Assembly: GCA_946560065.1 (NCBI GenBank)
Contig: CAMNUE010000001.1
Location: 188,805 to 252,804, forward strand
Length of the DNA stretch: 64,000 nucleotides
Source of the DNA: an uncultured bacterium
GTDB lineage: Bacteria > Bacillota_I > Bacilli_A > RF39 > UBA660
Direction of reading: 5' to 3'
The notes beneath the pieces were generated by a model. That model did no database searches, had not been told where the DNA came from, and saw only the letters and a list, made by a program, of their open reading frames with translations. The position numbers were made by a program, and so were the translations under genes. This document shows, one piece after another, positions 34,963-43,185 of this stretch (its first letter is position 1; each line of letters starts with the position of its first letter).

Positions 34963-36333
34963 TTGGAAGAGGGTGACAATATTGCAGTAACATCTATTTG
35001 GAAGATAGATAGTAGGTTAGATCATGTTATTGATTATACAACTAATGTAGAAAAGACAAAAAATGTTAAAACTGGTAAATTAAAATATCAAGATTTACAC
35101 AATACAGTTGAATATGTTGAAGATAGTTATAAAACAGAGGAACAACTTTTTGTAACTGGAATTCATTGTACTCCAGAAATAGCTTATGAAGAAATGTCTA
35201 TAACAAAAAGTCAGTTTAATAAAACTACTGGTATACAAGGTTTTCATGCTTTTCAGTCATTTAAAGAGGGAGAAGTTACACCAGAAATTGCACATGAAAT
35301 AGGAGTTAAATTAGCACAAGAAATGTGGGGAGATAGATTTGAAGTTATAGTAAGTACTCATATTAATACAAATCATATTCATAATCATTTTGTAATTAAT
35401 TCTGTATCTTATGTAGATGGAAAAAAGTATTATGATAATCGAGAAAGTTATGCAGAACTACGAAGAATATCAGATAGTTTATGTGAAGAGTATCAGTTAA
35501 GTGTATTAAAGGAAAAACCGTGTAGAAATAGCAGGATTAATTATGCTAATTATCAAAAGGTAAATTTTCAAAGAGTAAACTATTATACAATTGCTAAAGA
35601 AGATTTAGATAGAGCTATTGCAATGGCATATTCCTATCAAGATTTTGAAGAATTAATGAAAGCTATGGGGTATGAATTAATATATAGAGCAGATAAATTA
35701 AGTATAAGAAGAGATCCTTATAAAAAGAATATTAGAGTTGCTAGAAGTTTTGGTGATGATTATTCTATTGAAAATATAGAAAATCGTATTGAGACAACTT
35801 ATGCAACTAGGATACCTTTTATAGAAGAATATAATAATAAAAAACGTTATGTAAAAAATAATGTAGTAAGAAAACGAAAAAAGAAAGGAATATATGCATT
35901 ATATTTGAAGTATTGCTATATTTTGAAAGTTTTTCCAAAAAAGTATCCGTATAGGAAATTATCTCCAGCTGTTAGATTGGATATAAAAAAATTAGATAAA
36001 TTATCCGAAGAGGCTAAATTGCTTGTTAGAAATGATTTAAAGACTAATGAGCAATTTTTTTTATACAAGGAAACAATTACAACAAAATTAAATACTTTTA
36101 TGAATATGAGGAGTAAGTTATGGAAAAAACACAAGCAAACGAGAGATTTAACTGAAAAGAAAAATTTAAAAATACAGATAGATAAGTTATCAAATGAGAT
36201 TAATGAATTAAGGGAAGAAGTTGTTCTATGTGAAGATATAGAAACTAGAATTCCTAAGATTGAAGTTAATCTTCAAGAGGTAGAAGAATACGAAGAAAGA
36301 AAGGGAGTGTTTAAAGATGAACTCATCAGGTGA
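34963..36333 (+). CDS. MobA/VirD2-type relaxase
   Basis: Nicks oriT and pilots the strand to the recipient. The family start usually reads MAVTSIWKI; here the segment IAVTSIWKIDSRLDHVIDYTTN places an ATT at 34981-34983 where Met is expected, eight bases after GAGGG. TTG 34963 is the earliest conventional start but has only T-rich sequence before it. The metal motif is HINTNHIHNHF (about 132-142). A Tyr nucleophile is probably in the N-terminal ~30 residues (DYTT). C-terminal half is coiled coil and basic. Length 456 aa is typical. PcfB overlaps its end by 17 bases. Confidence 0.88.
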   Translation: MEEGDNIAVTSIWKIDSRLDHVIDYTTNVEKTKNVKTGKLKYQDLHNTVEYVEDSYKTEEQLFVTGIHCTPEIAYEEMSITKSQFNKTTGIQGFHAFQSFKEGEVTPEIAHEIGVKLAQEMWGDRFEVIVSTHINTNHIHNHFVINSVSYVDGKKYYDNRESYAELRRISDSLCEEYQLSVLKEKPCRNSRINYANYQKVNFQRVNYYTIAKEDLDRAIAMAYSYQDFEELMKAMGYELIYRADKLSIRRDPYKKNIRVARSFGDDYSIENIENRIETTYATRIPFIEEYNNKKRYVKNNVVRKRKKKGIYALYLKYCYILKVFPKKYPYRKLSPAVRLDIKKLDKLSEEAKLLVRNDLKTNEQFFLYKETITTKLNTFMNMRSKLWKKHKQTRDLTEKKNLKIQIDKLSNEINELREEVVLCEDIETRIPKIEVNLQEVEEYEERKGVFKDELIR

Positions 36334-37102
36334 AGCAGCAGAATCGGTTGTAAGAATTTCTATGGAGGGAATGGTAAGAGTATTGAGTGTAGTAGGGACA
36401 GCTTCAAAAGAAGTGATGGCATTACTATTAGCATTATCAAAAGACCATACTAAAACTAAAGGAAAGACATCTTTGGCAAAAATGTTAAAATCTGGAAAAG
36501 AAATAAAAGTTTTTTCAATAAAACAAGAAGATTTGAAAAAATTTGCAGAAGAGGCAAAGAGATATGGTGTCTTATATCATGCAATAATTAATAAAAAGGA
36601 CAAAAATCCTAATAGTTTAATAGATATTATGGTAAAAGCAGAAGATGCAAGTAAAGTTAATAGAATTGTAGAAAGATTTAATTTATATACTACTAACAAT
36701 GCTACTATTAAGAACGAAATAGAGAAAGAACAAGCAAAGGCAAATGAAAAGAAAGAGGAACAAGAAAGAGCTAAAGAACAGAAAGAAGAACAATCTGTAG
36801 ATGATATAATGAATGATATTATGTCTATTAATAATAAAGAGGAGCAAGAAGATATAGACCCGACATTAAGCTCTCAGTCAGATCCTTCTTACGAGAACAA
36901 AGTCCTAGGGGATTTTTCTAATGAACAAGAGAAACCCTCTGTTAAAGAACAATTAAAGGAAATAAAAAAGCAACAAGAAAAAGATAGAAGTAATGATAAA
37001 GATAAGGATAAAGACAATGTTAAAAATGAGGGCAAAAAAAATAATAATAAAAAAACTTTAAAAAGCAAGAAAAAAAATAAAAAGAAAAAGGAGAGGGGAT
37101 AG
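36317..37102 (+). CDS. PcfB family protein (DUF3801)
   Basis: 261 aa. The N-terminal ~130 residues (MEGMVRVLSVVGTASKEVMALLLALSKD... FSIKQEDLKKFAEEAKRYGVLYHAI... DIMVKAEDASKVNRIVERF) match DUF3801/PcfB, which links relaxosome to the coupling protein. The C-terminal half is a long charged coiled-coil/disordered tail ending in a Lys/Asn stretch. It overlaps the relaxase end and is three bases from the next gene. Confidence 0.85.
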   Translation: MNSSGEAAESVVRISMEGMVRVLSVVGTASKEVMALLLALSKDHTKTKGKTSLAKMLKSGKEIKVFSIKQEDLKKFAEEAKRYGVLYHAIINKKDKNPNSLIDIMVKAEDASKVNRIVERFNLYTTNNATIKNEIEKEQAKANEKKEEQERAKEQKEEQSVDDIMNDIMSINNKEEQEDIDPTLSSQSDPSYENKVLGDFSNEQEKPSVKEQLKEIKKQQEKDRSNDKDKDKDNVKNEGKKNNNKKTLKSKKKNKKKKERG

Positions 37103-37105
37103 AAC

Positions 37106-37981
37106 ATGGACGAATTTAATAATGTTATATCAAGTTCTACAAGTGCAGGTAGTAAAAATAATTTTAATAAAGAAGAATGGGCTAAACAAAAACAAGAAGA
37201 ACGTGAAAAGGCTTATGATTTAATTGAAAGTACAGCTAAAAATATTGTTACTGATATTGATAAATTTAAGACTTATTTAGATGTACAGTCAAGATTTGAA
37301 AAATACTCAGTTGGAAATGGATTGCTAATTACTGCTCAAATGCCAACTGCAACTCAAATAAAAGACTACAGAGATTGGAAAGGAGCTATTAAAAACTTTG
37401 ATAATCCGATTATTATTCTCGAACCAGGTAGTCAGTATACTAGAGTAGATGGAACAGTAGGAACATCTTATAATCCAAAGAAGATGTATGATATATCATG
37501 CACTAATACTAGATATAAACCAATAGCTATGAAATATGCTGATAAATTAAAAGTAGAGGGATTATTGTCTGATAAACCAATTTTTATAAAGGTAGTAAAA
37601 GATATAGAGAATTGTGAAAAATATGCTAAGTGGGATAAAAAAGATAATGTTCTATATTTTAAAGCTAGTGATAATTGGAAAGAAATGGCAAAAGACTTAA
37701 CGTCAGAATATGCAAAAATAAGCTTGGAAGCAAGGGATGACTCTGAATTAGATATTTTTAAATGTAATAGTGTAGTATATATGATAAGTAAAAAATATGA
37801 TTTAGATACTTCAAACATTGCTCTTAAAAATATACCGTCTGATTTTGAAAATATGAGTTCATTAGAAATTAGAAATGAGTTAGAATCAATTAAAGGAGCT
37901 ATGGAAGAGATAAGCAGGAAAATTGACAAAAGATTGGATGAAGTAAGTAGAAAGCAAAAAAATAAGGAACATTTGAGATAA
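37106..37981 (+). CDS. ArdC-like antirestriction/ssDNA-binding protein
   Basis: 291 aa. The DUF1738/ArdC N-domain is visible at about 40-130: KFKTYLDVQSRFEKYSVGNGLLITAQMP... DYRDWKGAI... IIILEPGSQYTRVDGTVG. ArdC proteins bind ssDNA and protect incoming DNA from restriction. The usual C-terminal metallopeptidase HExxH is not seen here; that half is helical. It follows PcfB in the same operon, so it acts in transfer or early establishment. Confidence 0.7.
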   Translation: MDEFNNVISSSTSAGSKNNFNKEEWAKQKQEEREKAYDLIESTAKNIVTDIDKFKTYLDVQSRFEKYSVGNGLLITAQMPTATQIKDYRDWKGAIKNFDNPIIILEPGSQYTRVDGTVGTSYNPKKMYDISCTNTRYKPIAMKYADKLKVEGLLSDKPIFIKVVKDIENCEKYAKWDKKDNVLYFKASDNWKEMAKDLTSEYAKISLEARDDSELDIFKCNSVVYMISKKYDLDTSNIALKNIPSDFENMSSLEIRNELESIKGAMEEISRKIDKRLDEVSRKQKNKEHLR

Positions 37982-38346
37982 TGACAGAAAAAGAATTTAT
38001 TTTTGATTGTAAAATGGAAGATCTTCTAATAAAAAATAGAAGGTCTTTTATTTATGAAAAATTAGTTATTTTACATTTTTATGATGATAACGTTAGTTGT
38101 TATTTAACCTATTATTCAGATGATAAAGTTAATAAGGATAATAAGTTTCAAATTAATTTCTGTATTGATAACGAAGAGTTGTATTTGACTGATTATCTTT
38201 TGATTGAAGATAAAATATTAAAAGATAGGGAAATATTATTTAATTTTATGGAAAAATCATTGAATATTTTTTCTTCAAATGTAAAGAAAGGTAAATATAA
38301 TGATTTTGATTATACTGATTTAGGGGGAACTTTATTTTTAAAATAA
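37981..38346 (+). CDS. hypothetical protein, 121 aa
   Basis: Not recognised. Starts at ATG 37981 sharing its A with the previous TAA. A beta-rich soluble protein (KLVILHFYDDNVSCYLTYYSDD, then QINFCIDNEELYLTDYLLIE) with a C-terminal strand. It is co-translated with the ArdC-like gene and is 14 bases from the next start. No known motif. Confidence 0.6.
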   Translation: MTEKEFIFDCKMEDLLIKNRRSFIYEKLVILHFYDDNVSCYLTYYSDDKVNKDNKFQINFCIDNEELYLTDYLLIEDKILKDREILFNFMEKSLNIFSSNVKKGKYNDFDYTDLGGTLFLK

Positions 38347-38360
38347 GAGGGGTGATAAAG

Positions 38361-38594
38361 ATGAAAGATAAAATAAAATTGGAATTTGATAAGTATGAAT
38401 TAGGAATTATGATTAATGCATTAAATGAGTTTAAAAGTTTAAAATTAAATGATTATAATAAAAATAATAATACAATAGGTTTCAATTATAGTGATAATAG
38501 TGATTTAGTACAACCTATTAACGAATTACTTTTAAAAACTATTAATGCTCAAGAAAAAATTAAATCCTCAAAAAAAATGATAGAGGCTAGATAA
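38361..38594 (+). CDS. small hypothetical protein, 77 aa
   Basis: Starts at ATG 38361 behind GAGGGGTGAT; an in-frame GTG at 38352 lies inside the ribosome site. Helical, charged, no membrane segment (KLEFDKYELGIMINALNEFK... ELLLKTINAQEKIK). The stop overlaps the VirD4 start by one base. Not recognised; common position for small ICE proteins before the coupling protein. Confidence 0.6.
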   Translation: MKDKIKLEFDKYELGIMINALNEFKSLKLNDYNKNNNTIGFNYSDNSDLVQPINELLLKTINAQEKIKSSKKMIEAR

Positions 38595-40429
38595 TGAATT
38601 TTGAATCTAATAAAATTCCTAATTATATATATTTTTTAGGATTAATTCCAATAATATGGTTAGCATTATTATTTGCTCCATATTTAACAAAAGGAATGAT
38701 AAGTTTTATTAAAGATTTTTCTATAATAATGAATAATCCTTTTTCTATAAAATTTTGTCATGATAGTTTTAGGACAATATTCATCTTTATTATTATATAC
38801 ATTATAGTAATAGGAATGTATCTTTCTACAAGAAAGAACTATAGAAGAGGAGAAGAATACGGGTCAGCAAAATGGGGGAACATAAAAGAAGTTAATAAAA
38901 GATATTGTGATAAAACTATGACCAATAATAAAATTTTGACTCAAAATATTTCAATTGGACTTGATGGAAGAAAACATAGAAGAAATTTGAATGTTTTGGT
39001 ATGTGGTGGTAGTGGTGCAGGAAAAACAAGATTTTATTGTAAACCAAATATTATGCAAACAAATTGTAGTTTTGTAGTGTTAGATCCAAAGGGAGAAATA
39101 GTTAGAGATTTAGGATATTTATTAGAAGAAAAAGGCTACGAAGTCAAAGTGTTAGACTTGATTAATATGGAGAAAAGTCATTGTTATAATCCCTTTGTTT
39201 ATCTAAAAAGTGATAATGATGTTCAAAAATTAGTTACTAATTTGTTCAAGGCAACAACTCCTAAAGGTAGTCAGAGTAGTGATCCTTTTTGGGATACTGC
39301 TGCAAGTATGTTATTACTTGCACTTATTTTTTATTTAAAATATGAAGCACCAGAAGATGAACAAAACTTTCCAATGGTGCTAGAAATGTTACGTGCAGGG
39401 GAAGTAAAGGAAGATGATGATGATTATATAAGTCCTCTTGATGTATTATTTAAAAAATTAGAACTTAGAAATCCAAATCATATTGCAGTCAAATATTATA
39501 AAGATTATCGTTCTGGTTCAGCAAAGACTTTAAAATCTATTCAAATTACATTGTCTTCAAGATTAGAAAAGTTTAATCTTCACAGTCTTGCTTCTTTAAC
39601 TATAACAGATGAATTAGAATTAAATACTTTAGGAGAAAAGAAAACTGCACTTTTTGCACTCATTCCTGATAATGATACGAGTTTTAATTTTTTAGTTAGC
39701 ATTTTGTATACTCAATTGTTTCAACAATTGTTTTTTATTGCCGACCATAAGTATGGTGGTAGTCTTCCAATACACGTTCATTTTGTCATGGATGAGTTTG
39801 CAAATGTCTCACTACCAGATGATTTTGATAAAATTTTGTCTGTAATGAGATCAAGAGAAGTTTCTGTTTCTATTATTTTACAAAACTTAGCACAACTAAA
39901 AGCATTATTTGAAAAGCAATGGGAAAGCATTGTTGGTAATTGTGACTCATACCTTTATCTTGGTGGTAATGAACAAAGTACACACAAGTATATTAGTGAA
40001 CTCATGGGTCGTGCTAATTTGGATTTAAAAACATATGGAAAATCTAGTGGTAGAAGTGGTAACTATTCTACTAATTATCAAATGAATGGTAGAGAACTTA
40101 TGACTCCAGATGAAGTCCGTCTTTTAGATAATAAATATGCTATTTTATTTATTCGAGGAGAAAGACCTATTAAAGATTTGAAATATGATATTTTAAAACA
40201 TCCTAATGTTTCGATGACAACTGATGGGAAACAGAGACCTTATCTTCATGGTGGTACAGAAAATGCTATTGCTACTATTAAAATTGATAATAGCAAGTCA
40301 AATGTAGCAATAGATTTAACTGATGATATAGAAAAATTAATTGAAGAATATGAATTAGTTTCTTCAGAGGAAATAGATGAATATTTAAAAGAAAAGGAGA
40401 GGGGATATGTTAAAAAAAAGAAATATTAA
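38594..40429 (+). CDS. virD4: VirD4-type coupling protein (TraG/TcpA-like)
   Basis: 611-aa ATPase that brings the relaxase-DNA complex to the secretion channel. Two N-terminal membrane helices (about 11-33 and 59-78), Walker A GGSGAGKT (138-145), Walker B region VLDPKGEIVRDLG, HVHFVMDEFANVSLP and IILQNLAQLKALFEKQW later, then FIRGERP. Standard length for the family. Start overlaps the upstream stop; the next gene begins 23 bases before its end. Confidence 0.93.
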   Translation: MNFESNKIPNYIYFLGLIPIIWLALLFAPYLTKGMISFIKDFSIIMNNPFSIKFCHDSFRTIFIFIIIYIIVIGMYLSTRKNYRRGEEYGSAKWGNIKEVNKRYCDKTMTNNKILTQNISIGLDGRKHRRNLNVLVCGGSGAGKTRFYCKPNIMQTNCSFVVLDPKGEIVRDLGYLLEEKGYEVKVLDLINMEKSHCYNPFVYLKSDNDVQKLVTNLFKATTPKGSQSSDPFWDTAASMLLLALIFYLKYEAPEDEQNFPMVLEMLRAGEVKEDDDDYISPLDVLFKKLELRNPNHIAVKYYKDYRSGSAKTLKSIQITLSSRLEKFNLHSLASLTITDELELNTLGEKKTALFALIPDNDTSFNFLVSILYTQLFQQLFFIADHKYGGSLPIHVHFVMDEFANVSLPDDFDKILSVMRSREVSVSIILQNLAQLKALFEKQWESIVGNCDSYLYLGGNEQSTHKYISELMGRANLDLKTYGKSSGRSGNYSTNYQMNGRELMTPDEVRLLDNKYAILFIRGERPIKDLKYDILKHPNVSMTTDGKQRPYLHGGTENAIATIKIDNSKSNVAIDLTDDIEKLIEEYELVSSEEIDEYLKEKERGYVKKKKY

Positions 40430-40727
40430 TATAATTATAGATTCTAGAAAGGTACTATTTGTTTTAGCAATAGTATCTTTTTTAATTAATATGATTACAC
40501 CTGTTTATGCAGCAAGTGATCCACTATCAGCAGTTAATAATTTGGCAAGTTTTATGTATGGGTTGGTAAGAGCAATTGGAATGATGGTTACAGTTTTTGC
40601 AATTTTTCAAATTGGACTTTCATTTTTATCTCATGATCCTGGTCAAAGAGCTAATGGTTTTATGTATGTTGCAGGGGGATTATTAATAACTTTTGCTAAG
40701 GAGATTCTTGGTATTATTATAGGCTAA
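40407..40727 (+). CDS. VirB2/Maff2-like pilin or channel subunit
   Basis: 106 aa. N-terminal signal or first helix (about 14-36, ending VYAASDP), then two membrane helices (about 55-72 and 86-106) around SHDPGQRANGF. This matches the Maff2/VirB2-like small proteins that follow VirD4 in Tn1549-type elements. Ribosome site GAGAGGGG precedes the ATG. Likely oligomerises in the transfer pore. Confidence 0.75.
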   Translation: MLKKRNINIIIDSRKVLFVLAIVSFLINMITPVYAASDPLSAVNNLASFMYGLVRAIGMMVTVFAIFQIGLSFLSHDPGQRANGFMYVAGGLLITFAKEILGIIIG

Positions 40728-40760
40728 ATGTACTATTCAATTGAGGGAGGTGTTGTCTAA

Positions 40761-41606
40761 TTGTATATTTTAAGTAAAAATTGGGTAGTAGAAAATTTAC
40801 AAAATTCTTTAGATACTTGGAATTCTAAACTAGGAGAAATATGGAGTTTAATAACACAAACTCCAGAAACATTTAAAGGTGGAGAAATATGGAAGGTTAT
40901 TAAAAATATTAATGGAGCAGTACAAGCAATAGGATTAGCTTTATTAGTCTTATTCTTTTTAGTTGGAGTAATAAAGACTTGTGGTTCTTTTGCAGAAGTA
41001 AAGAAAGCAGAGCAAATATTTAAGTTATTTGTAAGATTTGCAATAGCAAAGATTGTAGTGACTTATGGTTTAGATTTAATGTTGACAATTTTTGAAATAG
41101 TTCAAGGATTAATATCTTCTATTATGAAAACAGCAGGATTAAAAGCTATAACTAAAACTGTATTACCACCAGCAATTATAAAAGCAGTGGAAAGCTGTGG
41201 CTTTTTTGAAAGTATACCACTTTGGGCAGTCACCTTGATAGGTGGTTTGCTAGTAACAGTATTATCTTACATTATGATAATGACCATATATGGAAGATTT
41301 TTTAAGTTATATCTTTATACTGCATTAGCACCAGTACCACTATCTACTTTTGCAGGAGAACCTACACAAAATGTTGGAAGAAGTTTTGTAAAAAGTTATT
41401 GTGCAGTGTGTTTAGAGGGGGCAATAGTGATACTTGCTTGTATTATATTTTCACTATTTGCCTCTACTCCACCAGTAGTAGATACAAATGTTTCAGCAGT
41501 AACTATGGTATGGAAGTATATAGGGGAATTGGTATTTAATATGCTTGTTTTGGTAGGAACAATAAAAGCTTCGGATCGTGTTGTTAGAGAGATGATGGGA
41601 TTATGA
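40761..41606 (+). CDS. VirB6/TrbL-like transfer channel membrane protein
   Basis: 281 aa, TTG start with GGGAGGTG upstream. Multiple hydrophobic helices (about 52-75, 90-112, 150-175, 182-200, 215-235, 250-270) with FKLYLYTALAPVPLSTFAGEP, a typical mid-protein motif of VirB6/TrbL-like Firmicute transfer proteins. Forms part of the inner-membrane T4SS channel. Its end overlaps the next start by four bases. Confidence 0.8.
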   Translation: MYILSKNWVVENLQNSLDTWNSKLGEIWSLITQTPETFKGGEIWKVIKNINGAVQAIGLALLVLFFLVGVIKTCGSFAEVKKAEQIFKLFVRFAIAKIVVTYGLDLMLTIFEIVQGLISSIMKTAGLKAITKTVLPPAIIKAVESCGFFESIPLWAVTLIGGLLVTVLSYIMIMTIYGRFFKLYLYTALAPVPLSTFAGEPTQNVGRSFVKSYCAVCLEGAIVILACIIFSLFASTPPVVDTNVSAVTMVWKYIGELVFNMLVLVGTIKASDRVVREMMGL

Positions 41607-41857
41607 GAAAAGGTAGAATTAATTTTGAAGATATATTGGGAGTTAGTGGAAAAAAATATGATAAATGGTTAGAACAACAAAATTTGAATTATTTTTTGAC
41701 TTATAAGAGTAATTTATATGCTGATGAGTTTGATTATTCAATAGAAAGAGAAGGATGTTGTTCTGAACCTGCATTTTTAACCAATGATATAAAGCAAATA
41801 ACTTCTATCATAGATGGTTTTATTAAAAATAAAAAAAGAAGTAGAGAGTCAAGATAA
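41603..41857 (+). CDS. small hypothetical protein, 84 aa
   Basis: Not recognised. Starts at ATG 41603 overlapping the VirB6-like stop (ATGA type). Soluble: GRINFEDILGVSGKKYDKWL... CCSEPAFLTNDIKQITSIIDGFI, ends basic. No domain seen; placement inside the T4SS operon is the only clue. Confidence 0.55.
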   Translation: MRKGRINFEDILGVSGKKYDKWLEQQNLNYFLTYKSNLYADEFDYSIEREGCCSEPAFLTNDIKQITSIIDGFIKNKKRSRESR

Positions 41858-41890
41858 TTTATCAACTAAGTAAAGAAAGGGGTTAAAGAT

Positions 41891-42034
41891 ATCAGTATTT
41901 TACAAGAATATGAACAAATTAAAAGGTCAATAGTAAATGAAAAGTATGATGTAATAAAAATTTATTTGAATATAATTAATTCCACAGAAAATGTGGATAA
42001 AATGTTTGAAGAGTTTAATAAATTATCATTTTAG
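41891..42034 (+). pseudogene. truncated copy of the 5' end of the gene at 42426
   Basis: Translated from ATC 41891 it reads ISILQEYEQIKRSIVNEKYD... VIKIYLNIINSTENVDKMFE, almost the same as the first 47 residues of the 251-aa protein at 42426. It then stops at TAG where the full copy continues. The start codon position is ATC where the full copy has TTG. AAGAAAGGGG lies upstream. It is a partial duplication, probably not expressed. Confidence 0.65.
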
Positions 42035-42083
42035 TTAAACAAATATTATTAAAAAAATAATGGGTTATAAGGAGAAATTAATT

Positions 42084-42419
42084 ATGTCAAAAATTAAGAT
42101 TACAATTACTGATATAGAAAATGATTTATGTGATTTAGATACAGAATATAGAGAGGCACTTGCAAGTTGTTTAACAGAATTAAAATATTTGAGTAATACA
42201 CCTTTAAAGTTATCATTGGGAACAGAAATGCAACAGGAAGAATTAGAGAAAGTTTATAATAAACCTTTAAAAGCAAAGCAAATAAAAGAAATAATCAATT
42301 TTATTGCAAATGAAATGAAAGGGGATTTTCAATATGGGCAGTTTTCAGAAATTGCCTTTAACTATATTAGTATTGCAAATTGTATGGAGAAAAGTAACAA
42401 ATCAAAGGAAAGGGGATAG
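42084..42419 (+). CDS. hypothetical protein, 111 aa
   Basis: Not recognised. Starts at ATG 42084 behind AAGGAG; the in-frame ATG 42060 has no site. A small helical protein (IENDLCDLDTEYREALASCL... AKQIKEIINFIANEMKGDFQ). It sits between the partial duplicate and its full-length parent gene. Confidence 0.55.
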   Translation: MSKIKITITDIENDLCDLDTEYREALASCLTELKYLSNTPLKLSLGTEMQQEELEKVYNKPLKAKQIKEIINFIANEMKGDFQYGQFSEIAFNYISIANCMEKSNKSKERG

Positions 42420-42425
42420 AAAACT

Positions 42426-43181
42426 TTGAGTATACTACAAGAATATGAACAAATTAAAAAGTTAATTGGAAATGAAAAGTATGATGCAATAGAAATTTAT
42501 TTGAATATAATTAATTCCACAGAAAATGTGGATAAAATGTTTGAAGAGTTTAATAAATTATCTTTTGAGTCAGATGGATGGGTAGAAAAGCAAAAGGAAT
42601 TAAAGAATAAACATAATGTTATATTATTAAGTGATGTTATTTATAATGAAGAAGAATGGAAAAAGTTTAATAATTGGTATAACGTAGAATTTACTCATAA
42701 CAATGTTAAGATTTTAAATGTATGGAAAAGTGATTTTGGAGATATGAGATGTAATGCATTACTATATAAAAATAGTAAACTAATTGCTAATATTATTGTT
42801 AAAAGTGATCTAAAAGAAAAGAATATCTTTATTGTTGAAAATAAAATGAAATCTCTAATATATAAAAATTTTGAAAAGTATTGTAATCTTCCCAAATTGT
42901 CGAAATGTTCTAAATTGATGGAAGAAATTTATGATACTGTATGTAATTCTGATAGTTCAATGTGTTATATTACAGATGAAGATTGGTATAATGACTATGC
43001 TGATAGATTTAATTCTAAAGATATTGAAAAATTAAAAGAAGAAGTAAAAAAATATAAACTTGATAATATAATCACTTTTAATGAAGATGAATACAAAATA
43101 CTAGGCTATGGAGATTTAGCAGTTAGTTTTAATGATGATAGAAATATAAGTAAAAATAAAAATCAAGAAAGGGGAAGATAA
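42426..43181 (+). CDS. hypothetical protein, 251 aa
   Basis: TTG start behind AAAGGGG. Not recognised. An N-terminal helical segment (SILQEYEQIKKLIGNEKYDAIE) also exists as the truncated upstream copy. The rest is mixed alpha/beta with a block WKKFNNWYNVEFTHNNVKIL and SMCYITDEDWYNDYADRF. Soluble. It belongs to the T4SS operon by spacing (four bases to the next gene). Confidence 0.6.
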   Translation: MSILQEYEQIKKLIGNEKYDAIEIYLNIINSTENVDKMFEEFNKLSFESDGWVEKQKELKNKHNVILLSDVIYNEEEWKKFNNWYNVEFTHNNVKILNVWKSDFGDMRCNALLYKNSKLIANIIVKSDLKEKNIFIVENKMKSLIYKNFEKYCNLPKLSKCSKLMEEIYDTVCNSDSSMCYITDEDWYNDYADRFNSKDIEKLKEEVKKYKLDNIITFNEDEYKILGYGDLAVSFNDDRNISKNKNQERGR

Positions 43182-43185
43182 TATT

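Noticed and set aside
36889-37107. Minus-strand reading frame of leucine/phenylalanine/serine runs
   Set aside because: It is the antisense shadow of the Lys/Asp-rich tail of the PcfB-like gene and has no ribosome site of its own.
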